Positions 1 through 6,466 of a stretch of DNA of 15,347 nucleotides are shown here, one piece after another. The stretch's first letter is position 1, and every line of letters begins with the position of its first letter. The stretch comes from Peptococcaceae bacterium UBA4068 (GTDB taxonomy: Bacteria; Bacillota; Dehalobacteriia; UBA4068), in assembly GCA_002382665.1 (NCBI GenBank), contig DFZA01000019.1:59800-75146 (forward strand), written 5' to 3'. A program made the position numbers and the translations under genes. The notes under the pieces were generated by a model, which was not told the origin of the DNA, did not search any database, and saw only the letters and a program-made list of their open reading frames with translations.

Positions 1-43
1 TCTAATCCGTGGGTCGGGGGTTCGAGTCCCTTCCGGCGCGCCA
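1..43 (+). tRNA. tRNA-Arg (anticodon UCU), 3' part only
   Basis: The window opens inside the anticodon loop. The first bases TCTAA read as anticodon TCT plus positions 37-38. They are followed by the 3' anticodon stem TCCGT, a five-base variable loop GGGTC, a T arm GGGGG-TTCGAGT-CCCTT, the acceptor 3' strand CCGGCGC, discriminator G and an encoded CCA at 41-43. The 5' half lies outside the window, so the assignment to arginine rests on the inferred anticodon alignment. The tRNA decodes AGA codons. Confidence 0.88.
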
Positions 44-79
44 TTAGAAAAGCGCCCACTTGGGGCGCTTTTCTAATGG
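41..79 (+). terminator. tRNA terminator hairpin that includes the CCA end
   Basis: A perfect 17-bp inverted repeat (41-57 with 63-79, loop ACTTG at 58-62) starts at the CCA of the tRNA itself. The GC core AGCGCCC is flanked by A and T runs, so the right arm supplies the T-rich strand. It is most likely the intrinsic terminator or 3' processing signal of the tRNA transcript. Confidence 0.75.
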
Positions 80-246
80 CATGGAGTTGTGGGGGAGCTG
101 AGGTTTTACCGATAGGGAAAAGCCAGCTCCCGCCATCCGCTGAAATTAAAATAAAACCGGCATTTATGCTGTTTTTATTTATTAAATCAGTAGTGCAGGA
201 GCAGAGATTTTGCCTTTAGGCAAAAGCCAGCACATGCCTTCCGGCG
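80..246. other. Intergenic stretch with several hairpins, no gene
   Basis: No reading frame here is supported by a ribosome binding site. It holds an 8-bp inverted repeat GGGAGCTG/CAGCTCCC (93-100 with 124-131), an imperfect AT-rich hairpin near 150-185 that ends in T runs, and a TTTTGCC/GGCAAAA hairpin (208-214 with 219-225). The hairpins could be stacked terminators or remains of small repeats. No function can be assigned. Confidence 0.4.
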
Positions 247-294
247 TGCCATAATATTGCGGAGGTGAATATTCACCTCCGCAATATTATGGCA
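247..294. repeat. Perfect 48-bp palindrome
   Basis: Two 24-base arms (247-270 and 271-294) are exact reverse complements with no spacer. The arms begin TGCCATAATATTGC and carry GGAGGTGAAT at the centre. It lies 16 bases past the stop codon of the minus-strand gene at 311-700. It could work as that gene's terminator, but neither side has a convincing U tract. It may instead be a cruciform-forming or mobile repeat element. Whether other copies exist in the genome cannot be seen here. Confidence 0.7.
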
Positions 295-310
295 TATAAA
301 TCTAGTCTGA

Positions 311-700
311 TCAAAAGAATCTCCGGCCAAAACCTCTGCGGCCCAAAAGTTCCTGGAGCAGTAATATGCCAATCAAATCTCTGAATAATCCCCTCCGCCT
401 GAAACGGCGATCAAACATTCTTGGATCTCTGGTTTGCACGGTTTCAGACTGATCAGCGTTTGCGTTTCCTAGATAGTTCTGGGTATATTCGGCCATATCG
501 GGATACATCCGGCAGACATCGTCATGGATGTTGTCGGCCATCTGGTCTATCATCGCCTGAGTCGGCATCTGGTGCATATCCATCTGATCGCAGGCCATGA
601 TAATAAATGGCTGCACTTTATAATAAATTTCCGGGTAAACGCAATCCATCATGCGTGTATTTGCAGCAGAGTCTTCATTGGGATATTTATAAATTTGCAT
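311..700 (-). CDS. Small Arg/Gly-rich protein, probably spore-associated
   Basis: 129 aa, with a strong ribosome binding site (AGGAGGAGAT, seven bases before ATG). Residues 1-75 are acidic and rich in Met, Tyr and Asp, with the pattern VYPEIYYKVQPFIIMACDQM and then MPTQAMIDQM and a DDVCRMYPDM segment. The tail (about residues 92-129) is very basic, with RRFRRRG, a short hydrophobic helix DLIGILLLQELL, and GRRGFGRRFF. I know no named family with certainty. Similar small Met/Tyr-rich proteins with Arg/Gly tails occur in spore-forming Firmicutes, and a sigma-K-like promoter precedes the gene. A role as a late, mother-cell-expressed spore coat or crust protein is therefore inferred. It is transcribed alone, away from arsC. 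There is no signal peptide. Confidence 0.7.
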   Translation of the reverse strand: MQIYKYPNEDSAANTRMMDCVYPEIYYKVQPFIIMACDQMDMHQMPTQAMIDQMADNIHDDVCRMYPDMAEYTQNYLGNANADQSETVQTRDPRMFDRRFRRRGLFRDLIGILLLQELLGRRGFGRRFF

Positions 701-738
701 AGTATCTCCTCCTATTTTTATTTATCTAAGCGTTGTTA

Positions 739-766
739 TATCATATGAATTAAAGATTTATCATGT
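739..766 (-). promoter_or_regulatory. Sigma-K-like promoter for the 311-700 gene
   Basis: On the minus strand an AC dinucleotide (765-766) is followed after exactly 17 bases by CATATGATA (739-747). This fits the sigma-K pattern AC-N16/17-CATAnnnTA. The same bases can also be read as a weak vegetative promoter, TTACAT-N17-TATGAT. The expected transcript start is about 30 bases before the ATG. Confidence 0.45.
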
Positions 767-952
767 AACCTGATCTGTCTCTAATTAGTAATTATTGTTG
801 ATGAGGTTGATACAACTCTGATTTGTCCAGTAATGGAGCATGTTTAAGTTTTGTCGATTTTCCCAGATTATTATTGTATAATTAATAAGTAAGATCAAAT
901 AATTAAGCTTAAGAAAGACAAATTATAAAAACAAAAGAGGATAGGTGATGAT

Positions 953-1402
953 ATGAAAATACTTATCCCGGTCGAAGAAGGTGACCTTTTGTTGCCTAAG
1001 GTTGCATTTATATGTGTCCACAATTCTTGCCGCAGCCAGATAGCGGAGGCACTGGGAAAGCATCTTGCCGCAGAAGTATTTGATAGTTATTCCGCAGGAA
1101 CTGAATTAAAATCGCAGATTAACCAGGATGCTGTAAGATTGATCAAAGAGCTTTATGCTATAGATATGGAGAAATCACAGTATCCGAAGTTAATAACTGA
1201 TCTTCCTGATATTGATATTGCTGTGAAAATGGGCTGCAACGTGGTTTGTCCATATTTAGCGGCAAAACATACTGAAGATTGGGGGCTTGAAGATCCGACA
1301 GGCAAGAGTGATCAAGAGTTTAAGGTTGTTATAGCCCAAATCGAAAGTAAGATAAAGACGCTTGCTGATAGAATCAATAACAAAATCATCGAGCTAAGAT
1401 AG
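953..1402 (+). CDS. arsC: Arsenate reductase, thioredoxin-coupled LMW-phosphatase type
   Basis: 149 aa. Cytosolic enzyme that reduces arsenate to arsenite using a cysteine relay recharged by thioredoxin. The P-loop CVHNSCR (C21-x5-R27) followed by SQIAEA is the signature of the low-molecular-weight-phosphatase ArsC family. The relay cysteines are in MGCNVVCP (C95, C99), and the catalytic Asp is in EDWGLEDPTG (D114). Family members usually begin just before the P-loop strand. Here the ATG at 953 adds about 15 residues, but it has the only fitting ribosome binding site (GAGGATAGGTGATG), so I keep it. The gene stands alone, 1.65 kb before arsR, and has no visible ars-type operator. A TATAAT at 877-882 is the likely -10; its -35 is poor. 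A protein phosphatase role is less likely given the relay cysteines. Confidence 0.88.
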   Translation: MKILIPVEEGDLLLPKVAFICVHNSCRSQIAEALGKHLAAEVFDSYSAGTELKSQINQDAVRLIKELYAIDMEKSQYPKLITDLPDIDIAVKMGCNVVCPYLAAKHTEDWGLEDPTGKSDQEFKVVIAQIESKIKTLADRINNKIIELR

Positions 1403-1509
1403 TTTCGAACATATGGTTGGAGATGGTTTAGCCGGTTCTTTTTTGTAATCGTAGCCAAATACCCTCCCCAAAGGTGCTTTTCGGTGCTCTAACGTTAAGA
1501 AGAAAAAAT

Positions 1510-1546
1510 ACACCCTCAAGATCGGGAACTCCGGTTTTGAGGGTGT
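1510..1546. terminator. Bidirectional terminator between arsC and the SOD gene
   Basis: A 10-bp stem ACACCCTCAA/TTGAGGGTGT (1510-1519 with 1537-1546) has a 17-base loop. Read on the minus strand, the stem runs straight into TATTTTTTCTTCTT, a good U tract for ending the superoxide dismutase transcript. On the plus strand the following TATTGTTTCTTG is weaker but could end arsC. The rest of the 1403-1627 gap shows nothing else. Confidence 0.75.
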
Positions 1547-1627
1547 TATTGTTTCTTGTATCTGTGGTTGCGTTACGATATTCCGCAAGTACTAAGGAAT
1601 GATAACCTGCTTTACAGTCAATTGCAG

Positions 1628-2203
1628 TTATAGATTTGATGCAACAAAGTCCCAGTTAACTAAATCCCAGAACTTGGCAACGTATCCTGGCCGTCCGTTT
1701 CTGTAATCAATATAATAGGCATGTTCCCAAACATCACAGGTTAATAACGGCTTTTTGCCGTCTGTCAGGGGATTGCCCGCGTTGCTTGTACTGACTATGG
1801 CTAATTTACCGTCTTTTTCTTGTACTAACCAAGCCCAACCGGACCCGAATAGGCCCACTGCGGCCTGGCTGAATTTATCTTTGAATTCGGCAAAAGAACC
1901 AAACGACTTATTGATTTCCTCGGCCAATTTGCCGCCGGGTTCTCCTCCAGCATTAGGCGCCAGGCAATTCCAATAAAAAGTATGATTGTATATCTGGGCT
2001 GCATTATTAAATATACCGCCGCCGGCCTTTAAAATGATTTGCTCTAAAGGTAAATCCTCAAACTCCGTACCGGTAATCATCTTATTTAAATTTGTGACGT
2101 AGGTCTGATGATGCTTGCCATAATGATATTCTAATGTTTCTTTTGAGATGCTAGGCTCAAGCGCATCCATGCTGTAGGGTAATGCCGGTAAATTATGCTC
2201 CAT
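1628..2203 (-). CDS. sodB: Superoxide dismutase, Fe-type
   Basis: 191 aa cytosolic enzyme that converts superoxide to peroxide and oxygen. All four metal ligands are present: H27 in the EYHYGKHH segment, H74 in YNHTFYW, and D157 and H161 in DVWEHAYY. Q70, just before H74, and FGSGWAWL (119-126) point to the iron-type branch rather than the manganese type. Metal use cannot be proven from sequence. The frame is open nine codons further upstream, to position 2230, but the ATG at 2203 is preceded at the right distance by AAGGAGGA, which lies inside that extension, so the shorter start is right. There is no signal peptide. It is monocistronic, with its own consensus promoter and terminator. In an anaerobe it serves oxygen tolerance, in line with the rubredoxin at 11102. 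Confidence 0.95.
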   Translation of the reverse strand: MEHNLPALPYSMDALEPSISKETLEYHYGKHHQTYVTNLNKMITGTEFEDLPLEQIILKAGGGIFNNAAQIYNHTFYWNCLAPNAGGEPGGKLAEEINKSFGSFAEFKDKFSQAAVGLFGSGWAWLVQEKDGKLAIVSTSNAGNPLTDGKKPLLTCDVWEHAYYIDYRNGRPGYVAKFWDLVNWDFVASNL

Positions 2204-2273
2204 TTTAATTCCTCCTTTTTTTACTGCCATTGATTTACAACAATTTAATCAGTGAACCGTTCTCATTTCTTCC

Positions 2274-2302
2274 ATTATATCTGTAAAATATGGAAATTGC
2301 AA
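2274..2302 (-). promoter_or_regulatory. Vegetative promoter of the SOD gene
   Basis: On the minus strand, TTGCAA (2297-2302) lies 17 bases from a perfect TATAAT (2274-2279). This gives an untranslated leader of about 65 bases before the ATG at 2203. I see no recognisable PerR or Fur box around it. Confidence 0.7.
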
Positions 2303-2356
2303 GATATTCCTAATAAGCTATTAATTATACAAAAGAATATCTAATGGCAGGACTTT

Positions 2357-2385
2357 TTGGTTAGTCTTTTAAATAATATTATTAT
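2357..2385 (+). promoter_or_regulatory. Probable promoter of the 2408 gene
   Basis: TTGGTT (2357-2362), 17 bases, then TATTAT (2380-2385). The expected start lies only about 15 bases before the ATG at 2408, giving a very short leader that still holds the GAGGT ribosome binding site. Confidence 0.45.
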
Positions 2386-2407
2386 ACAAATCAAATATGA
2401 GGTAATT

Positions 2408-2887
2408 ATGAACTATACGGATATGGATTTAACAGATATATATAAAGTATTAGAGGTAAAAGAGCAGGGCTCTCCGGCTGTCAAAGACGTGGCAAAACGC
2501 CGCTATATTGACACTGCCAAAATGGAGGAGCTGCTGGTGCAATTATATCTGATGAAACGCCGCGATGCTTTCGCTGTTTTGCTTGTCTACGCTTGCCCTA
2601 AAGTGGTAAAAGTGTATGCGGATGGTGGCATGATCGAGTATCATACCGAGAAAAAGTCTAACCGTATTGGCGGGGAAATTGCCGAGTCCGATTTTAAGCG
2701 ATTCGCTGAGTCGCCGGACAAGATCAACCAAATGTCCGATAGGGTATATATTTCTTTGATGATGGCTGAAAAAGAACCGTATATAATTGAGCACAATTTG
2801 GTGCTGAACGGCGAAGACGCTGCCAAAATCTACGGGGTGGTATGCGGCGCTCTTGCCAAAATAGAACGCGGTAAAAATAAGAGATAA
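2408..2887 (+). CDS. Uncharacterised soluble protein, 159 aa
   Basis: I do not recognise this family. The frame is open further upstream, but the ATG at 2408 has a GAGGT ribosome binding site six bases before it (2399-2403). The product is soluble and mixed in charge. Its N-terminal third is acidic and helical (MDLTDIYKVLEV). A basic stretch KRRY and a hydrophobic AFAVLLVYACPKVVKVYADG follow, and the C-terminal half is helical and ends in a basic KIERGKNKR. There is no membrane segment, no signal peptide and no obvious catalytic motif. It is flanked by its own promoter and a strong terminator, so it is a single-gene unit unrelated by operon to the superoxide dismutase or ars genes. Confidence 0.75.
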   Translation: MNYTDMDLTDIYKVLEVKEQGSPAVKDVAKRRYIDTAKMEELLVQLYLMKRRDAFAVLLVYACPKVVKVYADGGMIEYHTEKKSNRIGGEIAESDFKRFAESPDKINQMSDRVYISLMMAEKEPYIIEHNLVLNGEDAAKIYGVVCGALAKIERGKNKR

Positions 2888-2915
2888 GTATAATGCCAGA
2901 TACAAATATTTTTGC

Positions 2916-2942
2916 AAAACCGTCAGATTTACTGACGGTTTT
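2916..2942 (+). terminator. Intrinsic terminator after the 2408 gene
   Basis: An 11-bp stem AAAACCGTCAG/CTGACGGTTTT with loop ATTTA is followed by TTGTCT. It sits 29 bases after the stop codon and insulates the ars operon from the upstream gene. Confidence 0.85.
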
Positions 2943-2992
2943 TGTCTAATTTAAAATAATTTGGTTAGCATAATAAATAATTTACTGATATA

Positions 2993-3021
2993 TTGACAAA
3001 ATTAGATTTGACGCATATACT
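2993..3021 (+). promoter_or_regulatory. Consensus promoter of the ars operon
   Basis: A perfect TTGACA (2993-2998), 17 bases, then TATACT (3016-3021). This is the strongest vegetative promoter in the window. It predicts a start near 3028, just before the operator. A promoter this strong fits a gene set held off by a repressor. Confidence 0.85.
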
Positions 3022-3029
3022 AATATCAT

Positions 3030-3045
3030 ATCGAAAAACTTCGAT
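3030..3045 (+). promoter_or_regulatory. ArsR operator
   Basis: A perfect inverted repeat ATCGAA-AAAC-TTCGAT begins nine bases after the -10 box and covers the expected transcript start. Its position between the promoter and arsR is what is known for autoregulating ArsR/SmtB repressors: binding blocks polymerase, and As(III) or Sb(III) releases it. I saw no second copy elsewhere in the window, including in front of arsC. Confidence 0.75.
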
Positions 3046-3058
3046 TTGAGGTGATAAA

Positions 3059-3367
3059 ATGAATACCGAATATCAAGATCAGGTGACTGTTTTTAAAGCT
3101 TTTTGCGACGAGAATCGTTTGCAAATACTTGAGATGCTCCGCAGTGGAGAAAAGTGTGCATGTAAACTGCAGGAAAATTTAGATATAGGGCAGTCATCCC
3201 TCTCATACCATATGAAAATACTCTGCGATTCAGGCGTTGTGGCCAGCTGGCAGGTAGGTAAGTGGACTCATTATAAAATAAGTGAGCAGGGATGTGAGCG
3301 GGCAAAGCAAATGCTGGAGGCTATATCGACGACAAATCAGACTGATGAAGATACCAACTGTTGCTAA
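3059..3367 (+). CDS. arsR: ArsR-family metalloid-sensing repressor
   Basis: 102 aa winged-helix repressor of the ArsR/SmtB family. The DNA-recognition segment is QSSLSYHMKILCDSGVV (about 44-60), followed by a short wing, VGKWTHYKIS. The inducer site lies at the start of the alpha-3 helix as EKCACKL (C33, C35), matching the C-x-C of arsenite-sensing ArsR proteins. A further pair of cysteines ends the protein (DTNCC), which may add a ligand. The ribosome binding site is GAGGTGATAAA before ATG. It is the first gene of a six-gene operon and should repress its own promoter through the 3030-3045 palindrome. The cysteine pattern favours As(III)/Sb(III) sensing; an organoarsenical inducer is also possible given the next gene. 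Confidence 0.92.
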   Translation: MNTEYQDQVTVFKAFCDENRLQILEMLRSGEKCACKLQENLDIGQSSLSYHMKILCDSGVVASWQVGKWTHYKISEQGCERAKQMLEAISTTNQTDEDTNCC

Positions 3368-3403
3368 ATGGCATTTTAGGACACATCGTTTATTGAAAGT
3401 GAG

Positions 3404-4420
3404 ATGTTTAGATTAATGCAAAACCTCTGGGACTTCTTTCAAAATCAAATACTCGGCATGAAATGGTTAAATGAATTAGTAAGCGCTGGGTTGTCGGCTT
3501 TGGGTCTTGATACAGCAAACCGCTGGGTCGGCAGCCTGCAGTTTTTCGCTTATGACGTTATCAAGATTACTGTTTTGTTGTGTTTTCTGATATTCATTAT
3601 CAGCTATATCCAGAGTTATTTCCCGCCGGAACGCAGCAAAAAAATACTCGGGCACTTTCATGGTATTAGAACAAACTGTATTGCGGCTCTCTTAGGGACA
3701 ATAACGCCGTTTTGTTCCTGTTCATCCATTCCGCTGTTCATCGGCTTTAGCTCTGCTGGCCTGCCGGTGGGTGTGACCTTTTCGTTTCTTATCTCCTCGC
3801 CAATGGTGGATCTTGGTTCGCTGGTGCTGTTGATGAGTATTTTTGGTGGGAAAGTTGCCGTTATTTATGTGGCGGTTGGCCTGATTATTGCTGTGATCGG
3901 CGGTACGCTGATTGAAAAGCTGCATATGGAGAAATATGTGGAGAATTTCATACTGACAGCCGGCAGCGTGGACATAGAGTCTCCGGATCTGACCAGAAAA
4001 GACCGTCTTGTTTATGCCAAGGAGCAGATGCTCTCGACTTTCAAAAAGGTGTTTCCCTATATACTGATCGGCGTTGGCGTCGGCGCGGTGATCCACAACT
4101 GGATTCCCGAGCATTGGGTGTCAGCGGTGCTGGGCAGCAGCAACCCCTTTGGCGTAGTATTGGCGACGTTAATCGGCGTACCGATTTATGCTGACATCTT
4201 TGGCACTATCCCCATTGCCGAGGCTCTTTTCTATAAGGGAGCTCAACTGGGAACGGTACTGTCCTTTATGATGGCTATAACAACGCTTTCGTTGCCGTCG
4301 ATGATTATGCTGCGTAAAGCGGTTAAGCCGAAGCTGTTGGCTGTTTTTATTGCTATTTGCACTGTAGGCATCATAATTGTCGGTTATTTATTCAACATTT
4401 TTCAAACATTAATAGTATAG
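3404..4420 (+). CDS. arsP: ArsP-like permease (UPF0718/DUF318)
   Basis: 338 aa polytopic membrane protein with about eight hydrophobic helices. The family hallmark TPFCSCSSIPLFIGF (101-115) is present, followed by GLPVGVTFSFLISSPMV, and by a second half with GVPIYADIFGTIPIAEAL. ArsP proteins of this family export trivalent organoarsenicals; other family members have unknown cargo, so substrate assignment is inferred from the arsR next door. A hydrophilic cytoplasmic loop lies near residues 180-210. The start is not certain: ATG 3404 has an abutting AAGTGAG, and a second in-frame ATG lies at 3416. It is the second gene of the operon, 36 bases after arsR. The C104-x-C106 pair could bind the metalloid or need to be kept reduced, which would explain the redox genes that follow. 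Confidence 0.85.
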   Translation: MFRLMQNLWDFFQNQILGMKWLNELVSAGLSALGLDTANRWVGSLQFFAYDVIKITVLLCFLIFIISYIQSYFPPERSKKILGHFHGIRTNCIAALLGTITPFCSCSSIPLFIGFSSAGLPVGVTFSFLISSPMVDLGSLVLLMSIFGGKVAVIYVAVGLIIAVIGGTLIEKLHMEKYVENFILTAGSVDIESPDLTRKDRLVYAKEQMLSTFKKVFPYILIGVGVGAVIHNWIPEHWVSAVLGSSNPFGVVLATLIGVPIYADIFGTIPIAEALFYKGAQLGTVLSFMMAITTLSLPSMIMLRKAVKPKLLAVFIAICTVGIIIVGYLFNIFQTLIV

Positions 4421-4433
4421 GAGGAAAATAATC

Positions 4434-5195
4434 ATGACTAAGACTTGGTATCCTGTTGTAGACTACATCAATTGTAGCGAATGCGGTAGCTGTGTTGCAA
4501 ATTGTCCCCATAATGTATATGATAAAAGCAAAGCGCCCTCGCCCGTGGTAACTAATCCCGAAGCATGTGTCGACCATTGTCATGGCTGCGGCAACCGCTG
4601 CCCGGCAGGCGCAATAACTTATGTAGGCGATGACACTGGCTGGACGCCTGCAAACGGCAACCAGGAAGTTGCGCAAAGCGGCTGTTCTTGCGGGAATAGT
4701 GATGCAGCGGACAAAAAGACGCTGGTGGAGTACCTTTATCTCGATTTGCAGACCTGTGATCGCTGCATTGGAACAGACAACGTGCTTGACGAGGTTATGA
4801 TCATACTTACCCCCGCTTTGCATCTTGCCGGCTATGAGGTTGAGTATCATAAGATAAAAATTGCCACCGAGGAGCTGGCAAAGAAATATAAGTTTCTTTC
4901 CTCTCCGACAATTCGTGTAAACGGAGAGGATGTTTGCCTATCAGTCAAGGAAAATAATTGCGGCTGCTGCAGCGATATCAGCGGCACCGATGTTGACTGC
5001 CGGGTATTTGAATATAACGGGGAAACCTATGAAGTGCCGCCCCAAGAGATGCTTGCCGAGGCTATTCTCAAAACAGTGTTCGGGCCAGAGGATAGCGGAT
5101 GTTCGTGTGGAGCATATCAATTGCCTGATAATTTAAAAACGTTTTTTGACGGCAAGAAAAGCAAAAACTGCTCTTGCGGAGGGAACTGCTGTTAA
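4434..5195 (+). CDS. Ferredoxin-DUF2703 fusion protein, Cys-rich
   Basis: 253 aa cytosolic protein in two parts. Residues 10-60 form a two-cluster ferredoxin: C14xxC17xxC20xxxC24P and C45xxxC49xxC52xxxC56P, each fit for a [4Fe-4S] cluster. A linker with CSCG (84-87) leads to a thioredoxin-like DUF2703 domain (about 97-215) with the active-site pair C108-DR-C111, an SSPTIRVNG strand typical of a cis-proline loop (155-164), and CGCC (176-179). The tail holds CSCGA and ends CSCGGNCC (246-253). A ribosome binding site AGGAGG overlaps the stop of the permease gene. The inferred job is to pass electrons from iron-sulfur clusters to a disulfide partner, or to handle arsenic with its many thiols. No experimental function is known to me. 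Confidence 0.85.
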   Translation: MTKTWYPVVDYINCSECGSCVANCPHNVYDKSKAPSPVVTNPEACVDHCHGCGNRCPAGAITYVGDDTGWTPANGNQEVAQSGCSCGNSDAADKKTLVEYLYLDLQTCDRCIGTDNVLDEVMIILTPALHLAGYEVEYHKIKIATEELAKKYKFLSSPTIRVNGEDVCLSVKENNCGCCSDISGTDVDCRVFEYNGETYEVPPQEMLAEAILKTVFGPEDSGCSCGAYQLPDNLKTFFDGKKSKNCSCGGNCC

Positions 5196-5755
5196 TGGAC
5201 AAGCAAAAGCTTATGAGAATTATAATTCCCATATCTATTCTCTTCATCGTGGCGGGAATTTGGGTATTTAAAAATGTCGATAAAGAGCAAAAGTCCTTGG
5301 TACCACCCACCGAGAACAAAGGTTCAGAAAATCTTGTCTCGCCTAAAAATGAAAATGACTTCGTATTGGAAACAGCCTCTATTGATCTTGAGGCTTTAAC
5401 GTCATATGAACTGCCGATTATCATTGACTTTGGATCGGATTCCTGTATTCCCTGCAAGAGAATGGCTCCCGTCCTAGAAACGTTGAATGCGGAAATGCAG
5501 GGCAAAGCCATTATTAAGTTTGTTGATATAGGCAAGAATCAAACCGCCGCCAATGACTTCCCGATTCAGGTTATCCCAACGCAGGTTTTTATCAACGCTG
5601 ACGGAACGCCTTATGTCCCCAGTGATGATATCCAGATCGAGTTTGCGATCTATAACTACAATGATACCGGAGAGCATGCTTTTACCGTACATCAAGGCGG
5701 ACTCACCGAAGAACAGATGAGGTCAATTCTGGCTGACATGGGGGTAGCTGAATGA
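5195..5755 (+). CDS. Membrane-anchored extracytoplasmic thioredoxin
   Basis: 186 aa. The ATG at 5195 overlaps the preceding TAA by one base and has GGAGGG 11 bases upstream. An open extension back to 5174 lacks support. A basic start (MDKQKLMR) and one hydrophobic helix (9-25) with no cleavage site make an uncleaved anchor. A low-complexity linker (about 26-60) and a thioredoxin fold follow, with active site DSCIPCK (C84, C87) and cis-proline loop VIPTQVF. By the positive-inside rule the domain lies outside the cytoplasmic membrane. With ccdA overlapping directly downstream, it is the likely partner that receives electrons across the membrane. Its target is unknown; permease cysteines, an extracytoplasmic arsenical or another disulfide are candidates. 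Confidence 0.88.
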   Translation: MDKQKLMRIIIPISILFIVAGIWVFKNVDKEQKSLVPPTENKGSENLVSPKNENDFVLETASIDLEALTSYELPIIIDFGSDSCIPCKRMAPVLETLNAEMQGKAIIKFVDIGKNQTAANDFPIQVIPTQVFINADGTPYVPSDDIQIEFAIYNYNDTGEHAFTVHQGGLTEEQMRSILADMGVAE

Positions 5756-6441
5756 CGGTAATCCTCGAAAGATTATCCGCAATGATCACTGCCAGCGGTT
5801 GGCTTGCCCCTCTCCTGGCACTTGTGGCCGGTATACTAACTTCTTTTACACCCTGTTCCTTGTCGAGTATACCTCTTGTTATCGGCTATGTCGGCGGCAG
5901 CGGGCAGCGGGATCCAAAAAAAGCATTCCGGCTATCTGTCACTTTTGCAGCGGGAGCTGCCGTGACCTTTACAGTGCTGGGGGTTATCGCATCGCTTGCC
6001 GGTCGTTTGCTGGGGACAACCGCTTCGTGGTGGTATATCATCCTCGGTATTCTGATGGTGCTGATGGCTTTGCAGACCTGGGGTATATTTGAGATTATCC
6101 CATCGAGCTATCTGATTACCAAGAATACGAAAAAAGGGTTTATCGGAGCGTTTATCGCAGGCATTCTCGGCGGCATATTTTCCTCGCCATGCTCTACGCC
6201 TGTACTTATCGCGCTGCTTGCCATTGTCGCAGGTAAAGGCAGCATCTTTTGGGGAATACTGTTACTACTGCTATATTCAATTGGTCACGGAATTCTTGCC
6301 GTTATTGCCGGAACTTCCATAGGCTTCGTGCAAAGATTAGCGACTAGTGAGAAATACGGCCACGCTAGCACAATTTTGAAAATCGTATTGGGCACACTAA
6401 TTCTGATTATTGGTTTTTATATGTTTTATCTTGGATTCTAA
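5752..6441 (+). CDS. ccdA: CcdA-type transmembrane thiol-disulfide transporter
   Basis: 229 aa with six hydrophobic helices. It carries the two redox cysteines of the CcdA/DsbD-beta family in repeated contexts: TPCSLSSIPLVIGYV (C35, first helix) and SSPCSTPVLIALL (C147, fourth helix). Proteins of this kind move reducing equivalents from a cytosolic thioredoxin to an exported one. The start ATG overlaps the stop of the upstream thioredoxin gene by four bases (ATGA), so translation is coupled. There are no cytochrome c or haem genes around it, so a role in cytochrome maturation is unlikely. The neighbours make it the membrane step of a dedicated relay between the small thioredoxin downstream and the anchored thioredoxin upstream. 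Confidence 0.92.
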   Translation: MTVILERLSAMITASGWLAPLLALVAGILTSFTPCSLSSIPLVIGYVGGSGQRDPKKAFRLSVTFAAGAAVTFTVLGVIASLAGRLLGTTASWWYIILGILMVLMALQTWGIFEIIPSSYLITKNTKKGFIGAFIAGILGGIFSSPCSTPVLIALLAIVAGKGSIFWGILLLLLYSIGHGILAVIAGTSIGFVQRLATSEKYGHASTILKIVLGTLILIIGFYMFYLGF

Positions 6442-6466
6442 TAAAGCTGAAAAGGAGATAATGATT

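Noticed and set aside
1..310. Genomic island or prophage attachment at the tRNA 3' end
   Set aside because: No integrase and no direct repeat of the tRNA end were found; the second copy of the sequence is an inverted arm of the terminator.
2204..2230. Longer N-terminus of the superoxide dismutase (nine extra residues)
   Set aside because: The extension contains the AAGGAGGA ribosome binding site of the downstream ATG, and family members start near MEHNLPALPY.
5752..6441. ccdA as a cytochrome c biogenesis gene
   Set aside because: There are no haem lyase, ResB/ResC or cytochrome genes nearby, and both neighbours are thioredoxins in the same operon.
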